The notes beneath the pieces were generated by a model. That model saw nothing but the letters and a program-made list of their open reading frames with translations, did no database searches and was not told the DNA's origin. A stretch of DNA of 18,500 nt from PALSA-1336 sp964592725 (GTDB lineage Bacteria; Patescibacteriota; Doudnabacteria; UBA920), in NCBI GenBank assembly GCA_964592725.1, contig CAZQFQ010000030.1, positions 1 to 18,500 of the forward strand. The letters are read 5' to 3'. Positions 4,677-11,648 of the stretch are shown in pieces. Numbering within the stretch: position 1 is the first letter of the stretch; each line of letters begins with the position of its first letter. Made by a program: the position numbers and the translations under genes.

Positions 4677-6602
4677 TTACAAAGTCTTCTGCTTTATCTT
4701 CTCATCAAAGCACTCCAAAACATCCCCGACCAGAATTTTAACCGGGGTTTTTATTTTTAGGCCGAATTCTTCGCCGGCTGATATGGATTTGGCCGCGACT
4801 TTGCTTTGCTGGAGTTCGGTAATGTCGCCACGGCCGAGTTCAACATCATTGCGCCAAATATTAATGTGGCCTGTCTTTTTTAGCAAACCTTCTTCAACTT
4901 TTCCGCCCACAATCATCTGCCCTTTTTCCGTCATAAAAATCGCCAAAACTTTGGCTCTGCCCAAAACAAATTTTTCCAGCTCCGGCGTGAACATTTTTAT
5001 AACCGCCGAGGTCACGTCTTCCAAAAGTTCATAAATGACATCATAGGTATCCACTACAACTTTTTTTTGTTTGGCCAGGTTAATGGCTTTGGGGTTGGTT
5101 TTGGTGCGGAAGCCGATGACCACGGCTTTGGAACTGCCGGCCAGCAAAACATCCGACTCGTTAATTTCCCCGACCCCGTCGCTAAGGATGTTAATTTTAA
5201 CCTCGTCATTTTTTAATTTGGCAATGGATTGTTTAATGGCCTCCAGGGAGCCGGCCACGTCCGTTTTGATTATCAAATTTAAAGTTTTATTCGCCACATC
5301 GCCGACAATGGCCTGTTTGCCGGAGAGCTTATGGCTGTGGTTTTTTCTTTGGACCAACACGGCAATGGTTTTGGCTTCGTCCAGCGTGGCGGTGGTCTGT
5401 AAAATATCGCCGGCCTGGGGAACTTCGCTAAGCCCCGAAATTTGCGCGGCAGTGGAAGGAGTCGCTTCTTTTAGCTTGCGTCCCGTTTCGTCTTCCAAAC
5501 TCCTGATTCTGCCAAAAGCCGCTCCGGCGGCAAAAATGTCGCCGACTTTAAGCGTGCCGTTTTGCACCATAACCGTGGCTGTGGCGCCTTTACCCTGGCT
5601 GACTCTGCTTTCTATAATTGTACCGATGGTCTTGCCGTGCGGATTGGCGCGCAAATTTTCCAGTTCCGCGGTCAGTAAAATCATTTCCAAAAGCTGGTCT
5701 ATGCCTTTATTTTGTTTGGCGGAAATTTCACAGGCAATAACCTTGCCGCCCCATTCTTCGGTTAATACGCCCTGGCCGGCCAATTCCTGTTTGACTCTCA
5801 TAACGTTGGCATCGGGTTTGTCTATTTTGTTGATGGCCACTATCATCGGAGTGTTGGTAAATTTGGCGCGATTTATGACTTCCAAAGTTTGCGGCCTTAC
5901 GCCGTCATCCGCGGCCACTACCAAAACAATAATGTCCGTAACGTTGGCACCGCGGGAGCGCATTTCACTAAAGGCTTCGTGGCCCGGAGTATCCAAAAAA
6001 GTTATCCATTTGTCATTTTTCTTTACCTTGTAAGCGCCGATGTGCTGGGTAATGCCGCCGCTTTCGCCTTCGGCAACTTTGGTTTTGCGGATTGTATCAA
6101 GCAGTGTGGTTTTGCCATGGTCAACGTGACCCATAATTGCCACAATCGGCGGCCGCGGTTTTAAGTTTTCTTCTTTTTCCGATTTTAAAACTTCGTTTAA
6201 AAATCCCAAACCGTATTCCGACACGGTTTGGTCAGCCTCGGTTTCCACTTCAAAGCCCAAATCCTGCGCCACAATTGAGGCGGTGTCAAAATCCACTTCC
6301 TCATTTATGGAAGCCATCACGCCGTTGTTGATTAATACCGTAATAACTTTGGTTACCGGCAATTTTAACAGGTCGGCAAAATCGCGCACTTTTATAAACG
6401 AAGGCAGTTTAACTTTTTTGATTTCTACCGGTCCGGTGCCCGCGGATTTTACCGGTTGTCCAAAAGCTTCCAAAAGTTTTCTCGCCACATAGTTGTCAAC
6501 TTTATTTGCCTTAGGCGAAATAAAATAACCCTTCTCCTTGGCTTTGAGACGGACATCCTGGACGGACATATTTAATTGTGATGAGAGGGATGAAAGGTTC
6601 AT
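4677..6602 (-). CDS. infB: Translation initiation factor IF-2
   Basis: A 641-residue IF-2, the GTPase that places initiator tRNA on the 30S subunit and promotes subunit joining. Seen: a short N-terminal part with two IF2-N-like modules (residues 1-50 and 66-118) and no long linker, then the G domain with G1 GHVDHGKT (158-165), G2 GGITQHIG (182-189), G3 DTPGH (204-208), G4 NKID (258-261) and G5 SAK (294-296). Domains II to IV follow, with TDVAGSLEA and a C-terminal fMet-tRNA-binding barrel. The length is near the short end of the family because the variable N-terminus is brief. The start at 6602 has GGAGAGG eight bases upstream, within a hairpin. A strong promoter lies about 60 bases upstream. 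Confidence 0.97.
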   Translation of the reverse strand: MNLSSLSSQLNMSVQDVRLKAKEKGYFISPKANKVDNYVARKLLEAFGQPVKSAGTGPVEIKKVKLPSFIKVRDFADLLKLPVTKVITVLINNGVMASINEEVDFDTASIVAQDLGFEVETEADQTVSEYGLGFLNEVLKSEKEENLKPRPPIVAIMGHVDHGKTTLLDTIRKTKVAEGESGGITQHIGAYKVKKNDKWITFLDTPGHEAFSEMRSRGANVTDIIVLVVAADDGVRPQTLEVINRAKFTNTPMIVAINKIDKPDANVMRVKQELAGQGVLTEEWGGKVIACEISAKQNKGIDQLLEMILLTAELENLRANPHGKTIGTIIESRVSQGKGATATVMVQNGTLKVGDIFAAGAAFGRIRSLEDETGRKLKEATPSTAAQISGLSEVPQAGDILQTTATLDEAKTIAVLVQRKNHSHKLSGKQAIVGDVANKTLNLIIKTDVAGSLEAIKQSIAKLKNDEVKINILSDGVGEINESDVLLAGSSKAVVIGFRTKTNPKAINLAKQKKVVVDTYDVIYELLEDVTSAVIKMFTPELEKFVLGRAKVLAIFMTEKGQMIVGGKVEEGLLKKTGHINIWRNDVELGRGDITELQQSKVAAKSISAGEEFGLKIKTPVKILVGDVLECFDEKIKQKTL

Positions 6603-6610
6603 GTTTTATT

Positions 6611-6641
6611 CCTCTCCTTTTTAAGGAGAGGCTAGGTGAGG
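6611..6641. repeat. CCTCTCC/GGAGAGG hairpin carrying the infB ribosome binding site
   Basis: CCTCTCC (6611-6617), TTTTTAA, GGAGAGG (6625-6631), tail TAGGTGAGG. On the minus strand the 3' arm is the SD of infB (eight bases before the ATG) and the 5' arm is its exact complement, so the SD can be buried in a 7-bp stem. Confidence 0.65.
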
Positions 6642-6663
6642 TTATTTTAAGTTTAGCTTATTG

Positions 6664-6692
6664 ATTATACCCGTAAATCCTAATAAAATCAA
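6664..6692 (-). promoter_or_regulatory. Sigma70-type promoter of infB
   Basis: Minus strand TTGATT (6692-6687), 17-base spacer, TATAAT (6669-6664). The leader would be about 55 bases and contain the SD hairpin. Confidence 0.7.
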
Positions 6693-6710
6693 GCTGTTTT
6701 ATCAGCGCGG

Positions 6711-6738
6711 TTAAATTAAAAGCAGGCCCGTGGCCTGC
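6711..6738 (-). terminator. Terminator of the DAGK-like gene
   Basis: Minus strand GCAGGCC (6738-6732), loop ACG, GGCCTGC (6728-6722), followed by TTTTAATTTAA. Confidence 0.7.
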
Positions 6739-6769
6739 CCTTTGATTGGCGTGTCGATAATTAGGCACA

Positions 6770-6812
6770 CAACATCTGTGTTATCTGATTTTAATCTGTG
6801 TATCTGTGATCT
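6770..6812. repeat. ATCTGTG-word repeat downstream of the DAGK-like gene
   Basis: Tandem ATCTGTG/ATCTGAT words, related to the ATCTGCG element at 1942-1981 but present as one arm only. It reaches the stop codon of the neighbouring gene. Confidence 0.45.
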
Positions 6813-7653
6813 AAAAAGTCCTGTTTTTCCCCACGATCATTTTTAATCTTTGGGGGATTATTTCTACGGTAGAGGGAAACTTGGCCACAACGCGGCCAAG
6901 CATGGTGAGGTTGGTGCCGCGGGGTTCCAGGAACTGGATTTTTTTGCACTTGATGACTGTGGTGTTGGGGACTTTTTCCAAACAGCCTTCGGAAATTGCG
7001 TTGCGGTATTTTAAAATTTGTAGTTTACCCAGGCGCTCCAAAATCAGCAAATCTAAATTGCCGTCCGTGGGGTTGGCGATTTTTTCTCCCTGGCAGGAGG
7101 TGGAGCGGATATTGGCAACTAGCCCGCCAAGGCCGTTTATAGTAACGTTGTAGGAATCATCCACGCGGATGGTAAAACTTTTAGATTCCGACGATAGAAG
7201 CTTTAAACTTTGCCACATGGAAGCATTTTTGATGTTGTGGGACATTACGCCGAACTCTAAAAAGCTGATAAAATAATTGCCGGCGATTTTTGCCAAATCG
7301 ATTTTTTCTATGCGCCTTGCGGCAATGGTTTTGGCTCCCAAAAATACATTCCCGATTCCCAAAATTTTTGCCAGATTGGAGTTTTCGTCAAAAGGAATAA
7401 AGCCCAAAGTAAAATCGCGGCCCTTTAGCGCGGCCAGCATCAGGTTAAAAGTGTCGTCGCTGCCGCAGGCCACCAAAGTGTTTGCTCCGCGCTGGCTGGC
7501 CGTATCAACCAAATCCTGCACGCTTCTTAAAGGCGTAACGCGCGAAGCTTCTCCGGCAATTTTAAATTCAGCAAAAAGGCCCAAAGCCTGCGTCTGGAGC
7601 TTTTCAAATTTTTCCATGGGCAAATTGTGCTGGTCGAGGATATAGTAGTGCAT
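6811..7653 (-). CDS. Diacylglycerol kinase-like protein with degenerate active site
   Basis: A 280-residue protein with the layout of the DAGK/YegS/sphingosine-kinase fold: a GANTLVACGSDDTFNLMLAAL-type nucleotide loop (residues 56-76), FIPFDENSNLAKILGI (85-100), and a C-terminal DGNLDLLILERLGKLQILKY segment followed by beta strands. The family's GGDGT loop is here GSDDT, and the usual PxGTxND is PFDENSN, so ATP phosphate binding is probably impaired. It may be a non-catalytic or altered relative; the lipid substrate is unknown. There is no clear SD. It is downstream of the bactofilin gene on the same strand, separated by repeat copy B, and ends before a good terminator. Confidence 0.7.
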   Translation of the reverse strand: MHYYILDQHNLPMEKFEKLQTQALGLFAEFKIAGEASRVTPLRSVQDLVDTASQRGANTLVACGSDDTFNLMLAALKGRDFTLGFIPFDENSNLAKILGIGNVFLGAKTIAARRIEKIDLAKIAGNYFISFLEFGVMSHNIKNASMWQSLKLLSSESKSFTIRVDDSYNVTINGLGGLVANIRSTSCQGEKIANPTDGNLDLLILERLGKLQILKYRNAISEGCLEKVPNTTVIKCKKIQFLEPRGTNLTMLGRVVAKFPSTVEIIPQRLKMIVGKNRTF

Positions 7654-7662
7654 TATTGTAGA

Positions 7663-7771
7663 AAGTTATAAGTTGTGGCAGCCGGTTTGGTCATAAGTAA
7701 TAAGGCGTAGGTCAGCCCAGCCCCTACTACCAAAAACTTATTACTATACTGGCCGCCAAACCTTATAACTT
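7663..7771. repeat. Dispersed ~110-bp inverted repeat, copy B
   Basis: AAGTTATAAG followed by TTGTGGCAGCCGGT (7663-7686) is mirrored by ACTGGCCGCCAAACC then CTTATAACTT (7748-7771). Inner ATAAGTAATAAGG also mirrors AACTTATTACTAT. It sits between the bactofilin and DAGK-like genes. Confidence 0.7.
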
Positions 7772-7775
7772 ATTA

Positions 7776-8186
7776 CTACTCTTCAGGTTCAATCGTCGGC
7801 TCGGCTTTGTGGTTTTTGCCGTTGGTAACGACGGAACCGTTGCTTCCCATCACGCACTTTCCCGAAAATTGCGCTCCGTCTTCCACTCTTAACACCGTGC
7901 AAACAATATCCCCTACCAGTTTAGCCGTGCTTTGTAAAATTAAGTGTCCCGATATTTTTAAATTACCCTGGATTTCGCCGCCCACCACGGCATTGCCCGC
8001 CAAAATGTCGGCCGCGATTTTGGCTCCGGGAATAACAAACACGCTCTGGCTGGTTTTAACCTTGCCGCTGACCTGGCCTTCTATTTTGATGTTGCCCTCG
8101 CTGTTTAAATCGCCCTGAATTTTTACCGACGGCCCCACTACGGTTTCGGCCGGACTGTTCAGGTTTTCTTCCAAAATTTTGTCCAT
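7776..8186 (-). CDS. Bactofilin (polymer-forming cytoskeletal protein)
   Basis: A 136-residue bactofilin-domain protein. Bactofilins self-assemble without nucleotides into filaments that scaffold envelope and shape functions. Seen: an N-terminal unstructured tail, then from about residue 18 a right-handed beta-helix with repeating turns (VKIQGDLNSEGNIKIEGQV, AAD-ILAGNAVVGGEIQGNL, LVGDIVCTVLRVEDGAQFSG), and an acidic C-terminal tail. It has no membrane segment, but lies just downstream of a membrane-anchored DUF4446 gene on the same strand, a plausible functional neighbour. The intergenic space upstream (8187-8306) holds A/T-rich AAATTTCAAATA-like words and no clear terminator. No strong SD is seen. 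Confidence 0.9.
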   Translation of the reverse strand: MDKILEENLNSPAETVVGPSVKIQGDLNSEGNIKIEGQVSGKVKTSQSVFVIPGAKIAADILAGNAVVGGEIQGNLKISGHLILQSTAKLVGDIVCTVLRVEDGAQFSGKCVMGSNGSVVTNGKNHKAEPTIEPEE

Positions 8187-8306
8187 AAAAAGTTTTGTTC
8201 CGCTGATTTTACAGCTTAGTTAATGGTTGAACTCCGTATTTTTGTGTAGGTTTTATTAAAATTTCAAATAAACTTTTAATTTTTGAAATTTGATATTTGG
8301 AATTTG

Positions 8307-8774
8307 TTATTTATCATTTGCTTTTTGTACTGCCTGCTGTTCTTCTTCCGTCAGTTTAATTTCGCATTTTCCCCTGTCAATTTTTTTTGTATAAATCCGA
8401 TTTTGTTCGCGCCCGTACATTGAGGTAATAAGTATGCCGGTGTTATGTTCATCCAGCAAAGCCAGAGAGAAACTAAAATTTCCGCCGCCGTCGTTAAAGG
8501 GATTAAAACGGACCAGCCCGACTTTTTGCACGGCAAAGGTCACCTTTTCTTTTAACTCGGCCAATGCCTTTTCCAAAGCCGCCGTCTGCTCGCGGTCGTT
8601 TTGCAATTCCTGCCCAAGAGAGTAAATCACGCTTTCCAAACTCAAGGCTTTGGAGCCGGCAAAAAAAGTCTTTTTAAGCCTTTTTATGAAAAAAATTTGC
8701 CATGCGCAATAACCGCTTAAAATAAGGGCTAAAGCGGCTAAAATTAAGGTGATTGTTGGTAGTTGTGAAGTCAT
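8307..8774 (-). CDS. DUF4446 family membrane protein
   Basis: A 155-residue protein with one N-terminal membrane span (residues 8-30, followed by KRLKK, so the bulk is probably cytoplasmic), a coiled-coil-like stretch (about 45-80), then the DUF4446 core: VGLVRFNPFNDGGGNFSFS-type signature (84-102), ALLDEHNTGILITSMYGRE (103-121), and the LTEEEQQAVQKA end. Its function is not known. Its promoter places the transcript start two or three bases before the ATG, implying a leaderless mRNA. It probably shares transcription with the bactofilin gene. Confidence 0.85.
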   Translation of the reverse strand: MTSQLPTITLILAALALILSGYCAWQIFFIKRLKKTFFAGSKALSLESVIYSLGQELQNDREQTAALEKALAELKEKVTFAVQKVGLVRFNPFNDGGGNFSFSLALLDEHNTGILITSMYGREQNRIYTKKIDRGKCEIKLTEEEQQAVQKANDK

Positions 8775-8783
8775 TGCCAGACT

Positions 8784-8813
8784 ATTGTAGCACTACTTGA
8801 GGCTTGCGTTCAA
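8784..8813 (-). promoter_or_regulatory. Promoter giving a leaderless DUF4446 transcript
   Basis: Minus strand TTGAAC (8813-8808), 18-base spacer ending TGC (extended -10), TACAAT (8789-8784). The ATG starts only nine bases after the -10 box. Confidence 0.6.
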
Positions 8814-8846
8814 ATGGGGAATAATATAAAATATCCTTATCCTTAA

Positions 8847-8897
8847 TCCATTATCCTTTACCCGTTGATCCCTACCCTTTTGGTAAAGGATTATGGA
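8847..8897. repeat. Inverted repeat TCCATTATCCTTTACC / GGTAAAGGATTATGGA
   Basis: Arms 8847-8862 and 8882-8897 match inversely with one mismatch around a 19-base loop. It lies between the divergent DUF4446 and small membrane protein genes. Confidence 0.6.
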
Positions 8898-8920
8898 TAA
8901 AAGATGAAAGATAATTTTTT

Positions 8921-9133
8921 ATGTCCAAGAAGCATAAAAGAAGCGATTATCAAATTCCTCAGGTTTCCGCGGGCGCAGTGTCTCACGCCGCCGAATACCG
9001 GATTATTAAAATGGATTTGATTAAAGTGGTAATTTTAAACCTCGTTTATTTGGCGGTTATTTTGTCTTTATATTTTGGCAACCTGCACAGCCATTTTTTG
9101 GATAACTGGTTTGCTAAGGTATTGCATTTCTGA
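8921..9133 (+). CDS. Small single-span membrane protein
   Basis: A 70-residue protein: basic N-terminus (SKKHKR), a polar stretch to about residue 31, one membrane helix (about 33-52, LIKVVILNLVYLAVILSLYF), and a short amphipathic C-terminus (HFLDNWFAKVLHF). I recall similar small proteins in CPR genomes but know of no function. Supported by good composition, a sharp TM profile and its own place between repeats. No SD is evident. It is followed by a 162-bp hairpin element. Confidence 0.65.
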   Translation: MSKKHKRSDYQIPQVSAGAVSHAAEYRIIKMDLIKVVILNLVYLAVILSLYFGNLHSHFLDNWFAKVLHF

Positions 9134-9136
9134 TTT

Positions 9137-9298
9137 AGAACCTATTTTAAAAATCCTTCGGGCTGCAATTCCAGGATTTTGGCGTTTTGGCCTTAAAAAT
9201 TTTTCCGCTTAGCTTCGGCTAAGCGTCAAAATTTGTTAAGGGCCAATTCGCTCAAAATCCTGTAATTTCGCCTACAAATTATTTTTAAAATAGGTTCT
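9137..9298. repeat. 162-bp hairpin element with perfect 18-bp ends and a TTCG loop
   Basis: The ends AGAACCTATTTTAAAAAT (9137-9154) and its exact inverse (9281-9298) enclose mirrored inner blocks (CAGGATTTTG.../...CAAAATCCTG). They meet at CGCTTAGC-TTCG-GCTAAGCG (9206-9225), a cUUCGg tetraloop if transcribed. No ORF is inside. It fills most of the 398-base gap between the small membrane protein and HTH-MurA genes; copy C of the other repeat family fills the rest. Confidence 0.75.
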
Positions 9299-9416
9299 TA
9301 GTTATAAGTTATAGGTTGTAGCGGCCGGTACAGTAGTAAGTAATAAGGAGTAAGGCGCCTAAAGACCTAAAACCTATTACAATACTGGCCGCTACAACTA
9401 ACAACCTTTTACCATT
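9299..9416. repeat. Dispersed ~110-bp inverted repeat, copy C
   Basis: GTTGTAGCGGCCGGTA (9315-9330) is mirrored by TACTGGCCGCTACAAC (9383-9398), with inner GTAATAAGG/CCTATTAC. It abuts the 162-bp hairpin element directly. Confidence 0.7.
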
Positions 9417-9440
9417 CCCGTGCTTCTTAGGCACGGGATT
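9417..9440 (+). terminator. Hairpin CCCGTGC/GCACGGG, possible weak terminator
   Basis: CCCGTGC (9417-9423), loop TTCTTAG, GCACGGG (9431-9437), followed by ATTTAT. It could end the transcript of the small membrane protein gene; the U-tract is poor. Confidence 0.4.
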
Positions 9441-9454
9441 TATCATATATGATA
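9441..9454. promoter_or_regulatory. Palindromic operator candidate upstream of HTH-murA
   Basis: TATCATATATGATA is a perfect 14-bp palindrome 18 bases upstream of the -35. A second copy of its first 12 bases with one change (TATCATATACGA) is at 9513-9524, between transcript start and ATG. Confidence 0.5.
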
Positions 9455-9472
9455 TAAAGTGGATAAATTTGG

Positions 9473-9501
9473 TTGACTGTGGGTTAAAATACTGCTAAAC
9501 T
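9473..9501 (+). promoter_or_regulatory. Promoter of HTH-murA
   Basis: TTGACT (9473-9478), 17-base spacer, TAAACT (9496-9501). The leader would be about 24 bases, with no SD and with the second operator-like site inside it. Confidence 0.6.
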
Positions 9502-9531
9502 AGTAATACTTATATCATATACGACAACATT

Positions 9532-11046
9532 ATGACAAAAGACCAACAGCGCATTGGACAGTTTATAGCGGAAGTTCGCGAATTAAAAGGTTTTAACCAA
9601 ACGGAATTTGCCAGAGCCCTTAAGACTAGTCAATCCGCCGTGGCCAGAATGGAAAGCGGCCAGCAAAATCTGACTACGGAGATGCTGGCTAAAATAAGTA
9701 GCGTATTAAACCAGGAAATTATCACCCTGGCGGACAAGTCCGTAAATTTTAAAATAGAAGGCGGTAAAAAGCTTTCCGGTAAAGTTGCGGTTAACACTTC
9801 CAAGAACGCGGCCGTGGCTTTGTTGTGCGCTTCTTTGCTAAATGAAGGCAAAACTTTATTTAAGAATGTTCCGAAAATTGAGGAGGTTTACCGGATTATA
9901 GAGGTTTTAATCAGCTTGGGAGTTTCCGTAAAATGGCAGGGCGCGGATGTGGAAATTTTGCCCGGCAAAAAAATCGCCGTAAATAAAATAAATAAAGACG
10001 CGGCGGTTAAAACCAGAAGCGTGCTAATGCTTTTGGGGCCTTTAGCCCATCTGCTGCCGGTTTTTAATTTGCCTTTGGCCGGCGGCTGTAAACTTGGCGA
10101 GCGCACGGTGCGGCCGCATTTGTTTGCTCTGGAAAAATTGGGAATTAATATTAAAACTTTCCACGACCATTACGCCGTATCATCGGTTAAGCTGAAGCCG
10201 GCTGAAGTAGTCCTCTACGAAATGGGCGACACAGTAACGGAAAACGCGCTTATGGCCGCGGCAAAGTTAAATGGAGTGACTACAATAAAGCTGGCCTCAT
10301 CCAACTATATGGTGCAGGACTTGTGCCATTTTTTGCAAAGTTTAGGCGTAAAAATAGATGGTGTAGGAACTTCCACTCTAAAAGTCCACGGCAAACCGCA
10401 TATAAATCAAAAAGCAACTTTTTATTTGAGCGAAGATCCTATAGAAGCCATGCTGTTTTTGTCTTTGGCCGCCACGACCAATTCCGCCATAACCATTGAG
10501 CGCTGTCCTATAGATTTTTTGGAGTTGGAACTCTTAAAGTTAGAAAAGATGGGATTTAAATATCAAATTATTAAACGCTACAAAAGCCACAACGGCATAA
10601 CCAATTTGGTGGATATCAAAACTTTTCCTTCTAAATTGATTGCGCTGGAGGAAAAAATCCACCCGCTCACCTCGTCCGCTGGAATTAATATAGATAACCT
10701 GCCGTTTTTTGTGCCCATAGCCACCCAGGCCAAAGGCACCACGCTGATTCACGACTGGGTTTACGAAAATCGTGCTATTTACTATTTGGAATTAAACAAA
10801 CTCCGCGCCAACATTATTTTGGCCGATGCCCATCGCGTTTATGTGGACGGCCCCACAGAACTTAAGGCCGGTGAAGTCATCTGTCCGCCCGCCTTGCGCC
10901 CTGCCGCCATAATTTTAATCGCTATGCTGGCGGCTAAAGGTACCTCCATCCTCCGTAACGTCTACTCCATCAACCGCGGTTACGAAAACCTCGTCTCCCG
11001 CCTCCAAAAGCTCGGCGCGAAGATTGAAATGATACATAGTATGTAG
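9532..11046 (+). CDS. murA: HTH-MurA fusion: UDP-GlcNAc 1-carboxyvinyltransferase with N-terminal XRE domain
   Basis: MurA transfers enolpyruvate from PEP to UDP-GlcNAc, the first committed step of peptidoglycan synthesis. Here 504 residues join an XRE/Cro helix-turn-helix (about 5-64: IGQFIAEVRELKG, TEFARALKTSQSAVARME) to an EPSP-synthase-fold MurA (about 72-500), longer than the usual ~420. Catalytic features align: Lys91-Asn92 (SKNAAV), Cys186 in GGCKLGER, Arg191, Asp388, Arg414 (ENR) and Arg456 (ALRPAA). The Cys implies fosfomycin sensitivity if it is the sole MurA. Sequence is quite divergent (NIDNLPFF where the family has GFPTDMQA). The promoter is bracketed by two similar AT-rich sites, suggesting the enzyme binds its own promoter. 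A monocistronic unit ending at a strong terminator. Confidence 0.85.
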   Translation: MTKDQQRIGQFIAEVRELKGFNQTEFARALKTSQSAVARMESGQQNLTTEMLAKISSVLNQEIITLADKSVNFKIEGGKKLSGKVAVNTSKNAAVALLCASLLNEGKTLFKNVPKIEEVYRIIEVLISLGVSVKWQGADVEILPGKKIAVNKINKDAAVKTRSVLMLLGPLAHLLPVFNLPLAGGCKLGERTVRPHLFALEKLGINIKTFHDHYAVSSVKLKPAEVVLYEMGDTVTENALMAAAKLNGVTTIKLASSNYMVQDLCHFLQSLGVKIDGVGTSTLKVHGKPHINQKATFYLSEDPIEAMLFLSLAATTNSAITIERCPIDFLELELLKLEKMGFKYQIIKRYKSHNGITNLVDIKTFPSKLIALEEKIHPLTSSAGINIDNLPFFVPIATQAKGTTLIHDWVYENRAIYYLELNKLRANIILADAHRVYVDGPTELKAGEVICPPALRPAAIILIAMLAAKGTSILRNVYSINRGYENLVSRLQKLGAKIEMIHSM

Positions 11047-11061
11047 ACAAGCGCAGCATTT

Positions 11062-11093
11062 CCCTCCCTGACCCCATTTTTTAGGGGAGGGTG
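11062..11093. repeat. CCCTCC/GGGGAGGG repeat after murA
   Basis: CCCTCCCTGACCCC...GGGGAGGGTGA, a degenerate member of the family in rbfA and before infB. Confidence 0.45.
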
Positions 11094-11115
11094 AAAGAAC
11101 CAGCAAACTGATCAA

Positions 11116-11150
11116 AAGCCCCGCACCGTGATCGGTGCGGGGCTTGATTT
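11116..11150. terminator. Bidirectional terminator between murA and the DUF2283 gene
   Basis: AAGCCCCGCACCG (11116-11128), loop TGAT, CGGTGCGGGGCTT (11133-11145): a perfect 13-bp stem, with TTGATTT on the plus strand and TTTTGAT on the minus strand. It serves convergent transcription. Confidence 0.85.
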
Positions 11151-11158
11151 AAGTATTA

Positions 11159-11398
11159 TTATCTGGCCAAAGCAAGCACGCCGGAAATTTTATGCGGATT
11201 TTTGTACACTAGTTTTTTTGCCTGGTTTAAAAATTTACTGGCTTCCAAAATTTCCACCAATACGGGGTTATTTTTTTTATCAAAATGTACAATCATATTG
11301 CCAATTTCCTGGGCATAATCAATCGGCTCCCTGCCGGTTTCCCAGGCAAGAATATCCGCTTCCGGCTCATATGAAATTTTAACCTTAATTTTTTTCAT
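11159..11398 (-). CDS. DUF2283 family protein
   Basis: A 79-residue protein with the DUF2283 pattern: YEPEADILAWE near residues 10-20, an acidic turn, NMIVHFDKKNNPVLVEILEAS near 34-54. Function unknown; such proteins are often paired with DUF4258 proteins, which suggests an antitoxin-like or partner role. Its ATG overlaps the stop of the DUF4258 gene by four bases (ATGA type), showing translational coupling. It is the last gene of the three-gene operon and is followed by the bidirectional terminator. Confidence 0.8.
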   Translation of the reverse strand: MKKIKVKISYEPEADILAWETGREPIDYAQEIGNMIVHFDKKNNPVLVEILEASKFLNQAKKLVYKNPHKISGVLALAR

Positions 11399-11643
11399 AA
11401 ATATTGTTTAACTCTGCCGGGGTAGAAAGTAATAACTTTGATATTCCCCGACTCGTGTTTATATACTACCCGCAAAACGTGGCTTCTGTCAATTTTTTTC
11501 TGAGCGATCAGCAAAGGTAAGCGGGAAGAATCAACCAGATCCGGACTATCCACAGTATCCAAAACCTTCCTTTTGGAAATACCAAATTTGTGGCGTTTTA
11601 GAACCTTGAATTTTTCCGTTGCGTGTTTAGTAAAAAACACCAT
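11395..11643 (-). CDS. DUF4258 family protein (toxin-like)
   Basis: An 82-residue basic protein with the DUF4258 outline: FTKHATEKF near the start (residues 4-12), KFGISKRKVLDTVDSPD (19-35), LRVVYKHESGNIKVITFYPG (57-76). The size, charge and strand pattern resemble RelE/BrnT-like toxins, but catalytic identity is unproven. It starts five bases after the ribbon-helix-helix gene and overlaps the DUF2283 gene, so the three are one unit. Confidence 0.75.
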   Translation of the reverse strand: MVFFTKHATEKFKVLKRHKFGISKRKVLDTVDSPDLVDSSRLPLLIAQKKIDRSHVLRVVYKHESGNIKVITFYPGRVKQYL

Positions 11644-11648
11644 AATAG

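Noticed and set aside
5071..6033. 320-codon plus-strand frame
   Set aside because: Antisense to infB with low-complexity composition; infB is certain.
2957..9416. CRISPR array from recurring repeats
   Set aside because: The copies are kilobases apart, inverted-repeat in form and lack regular spacers; no cas genes are present.
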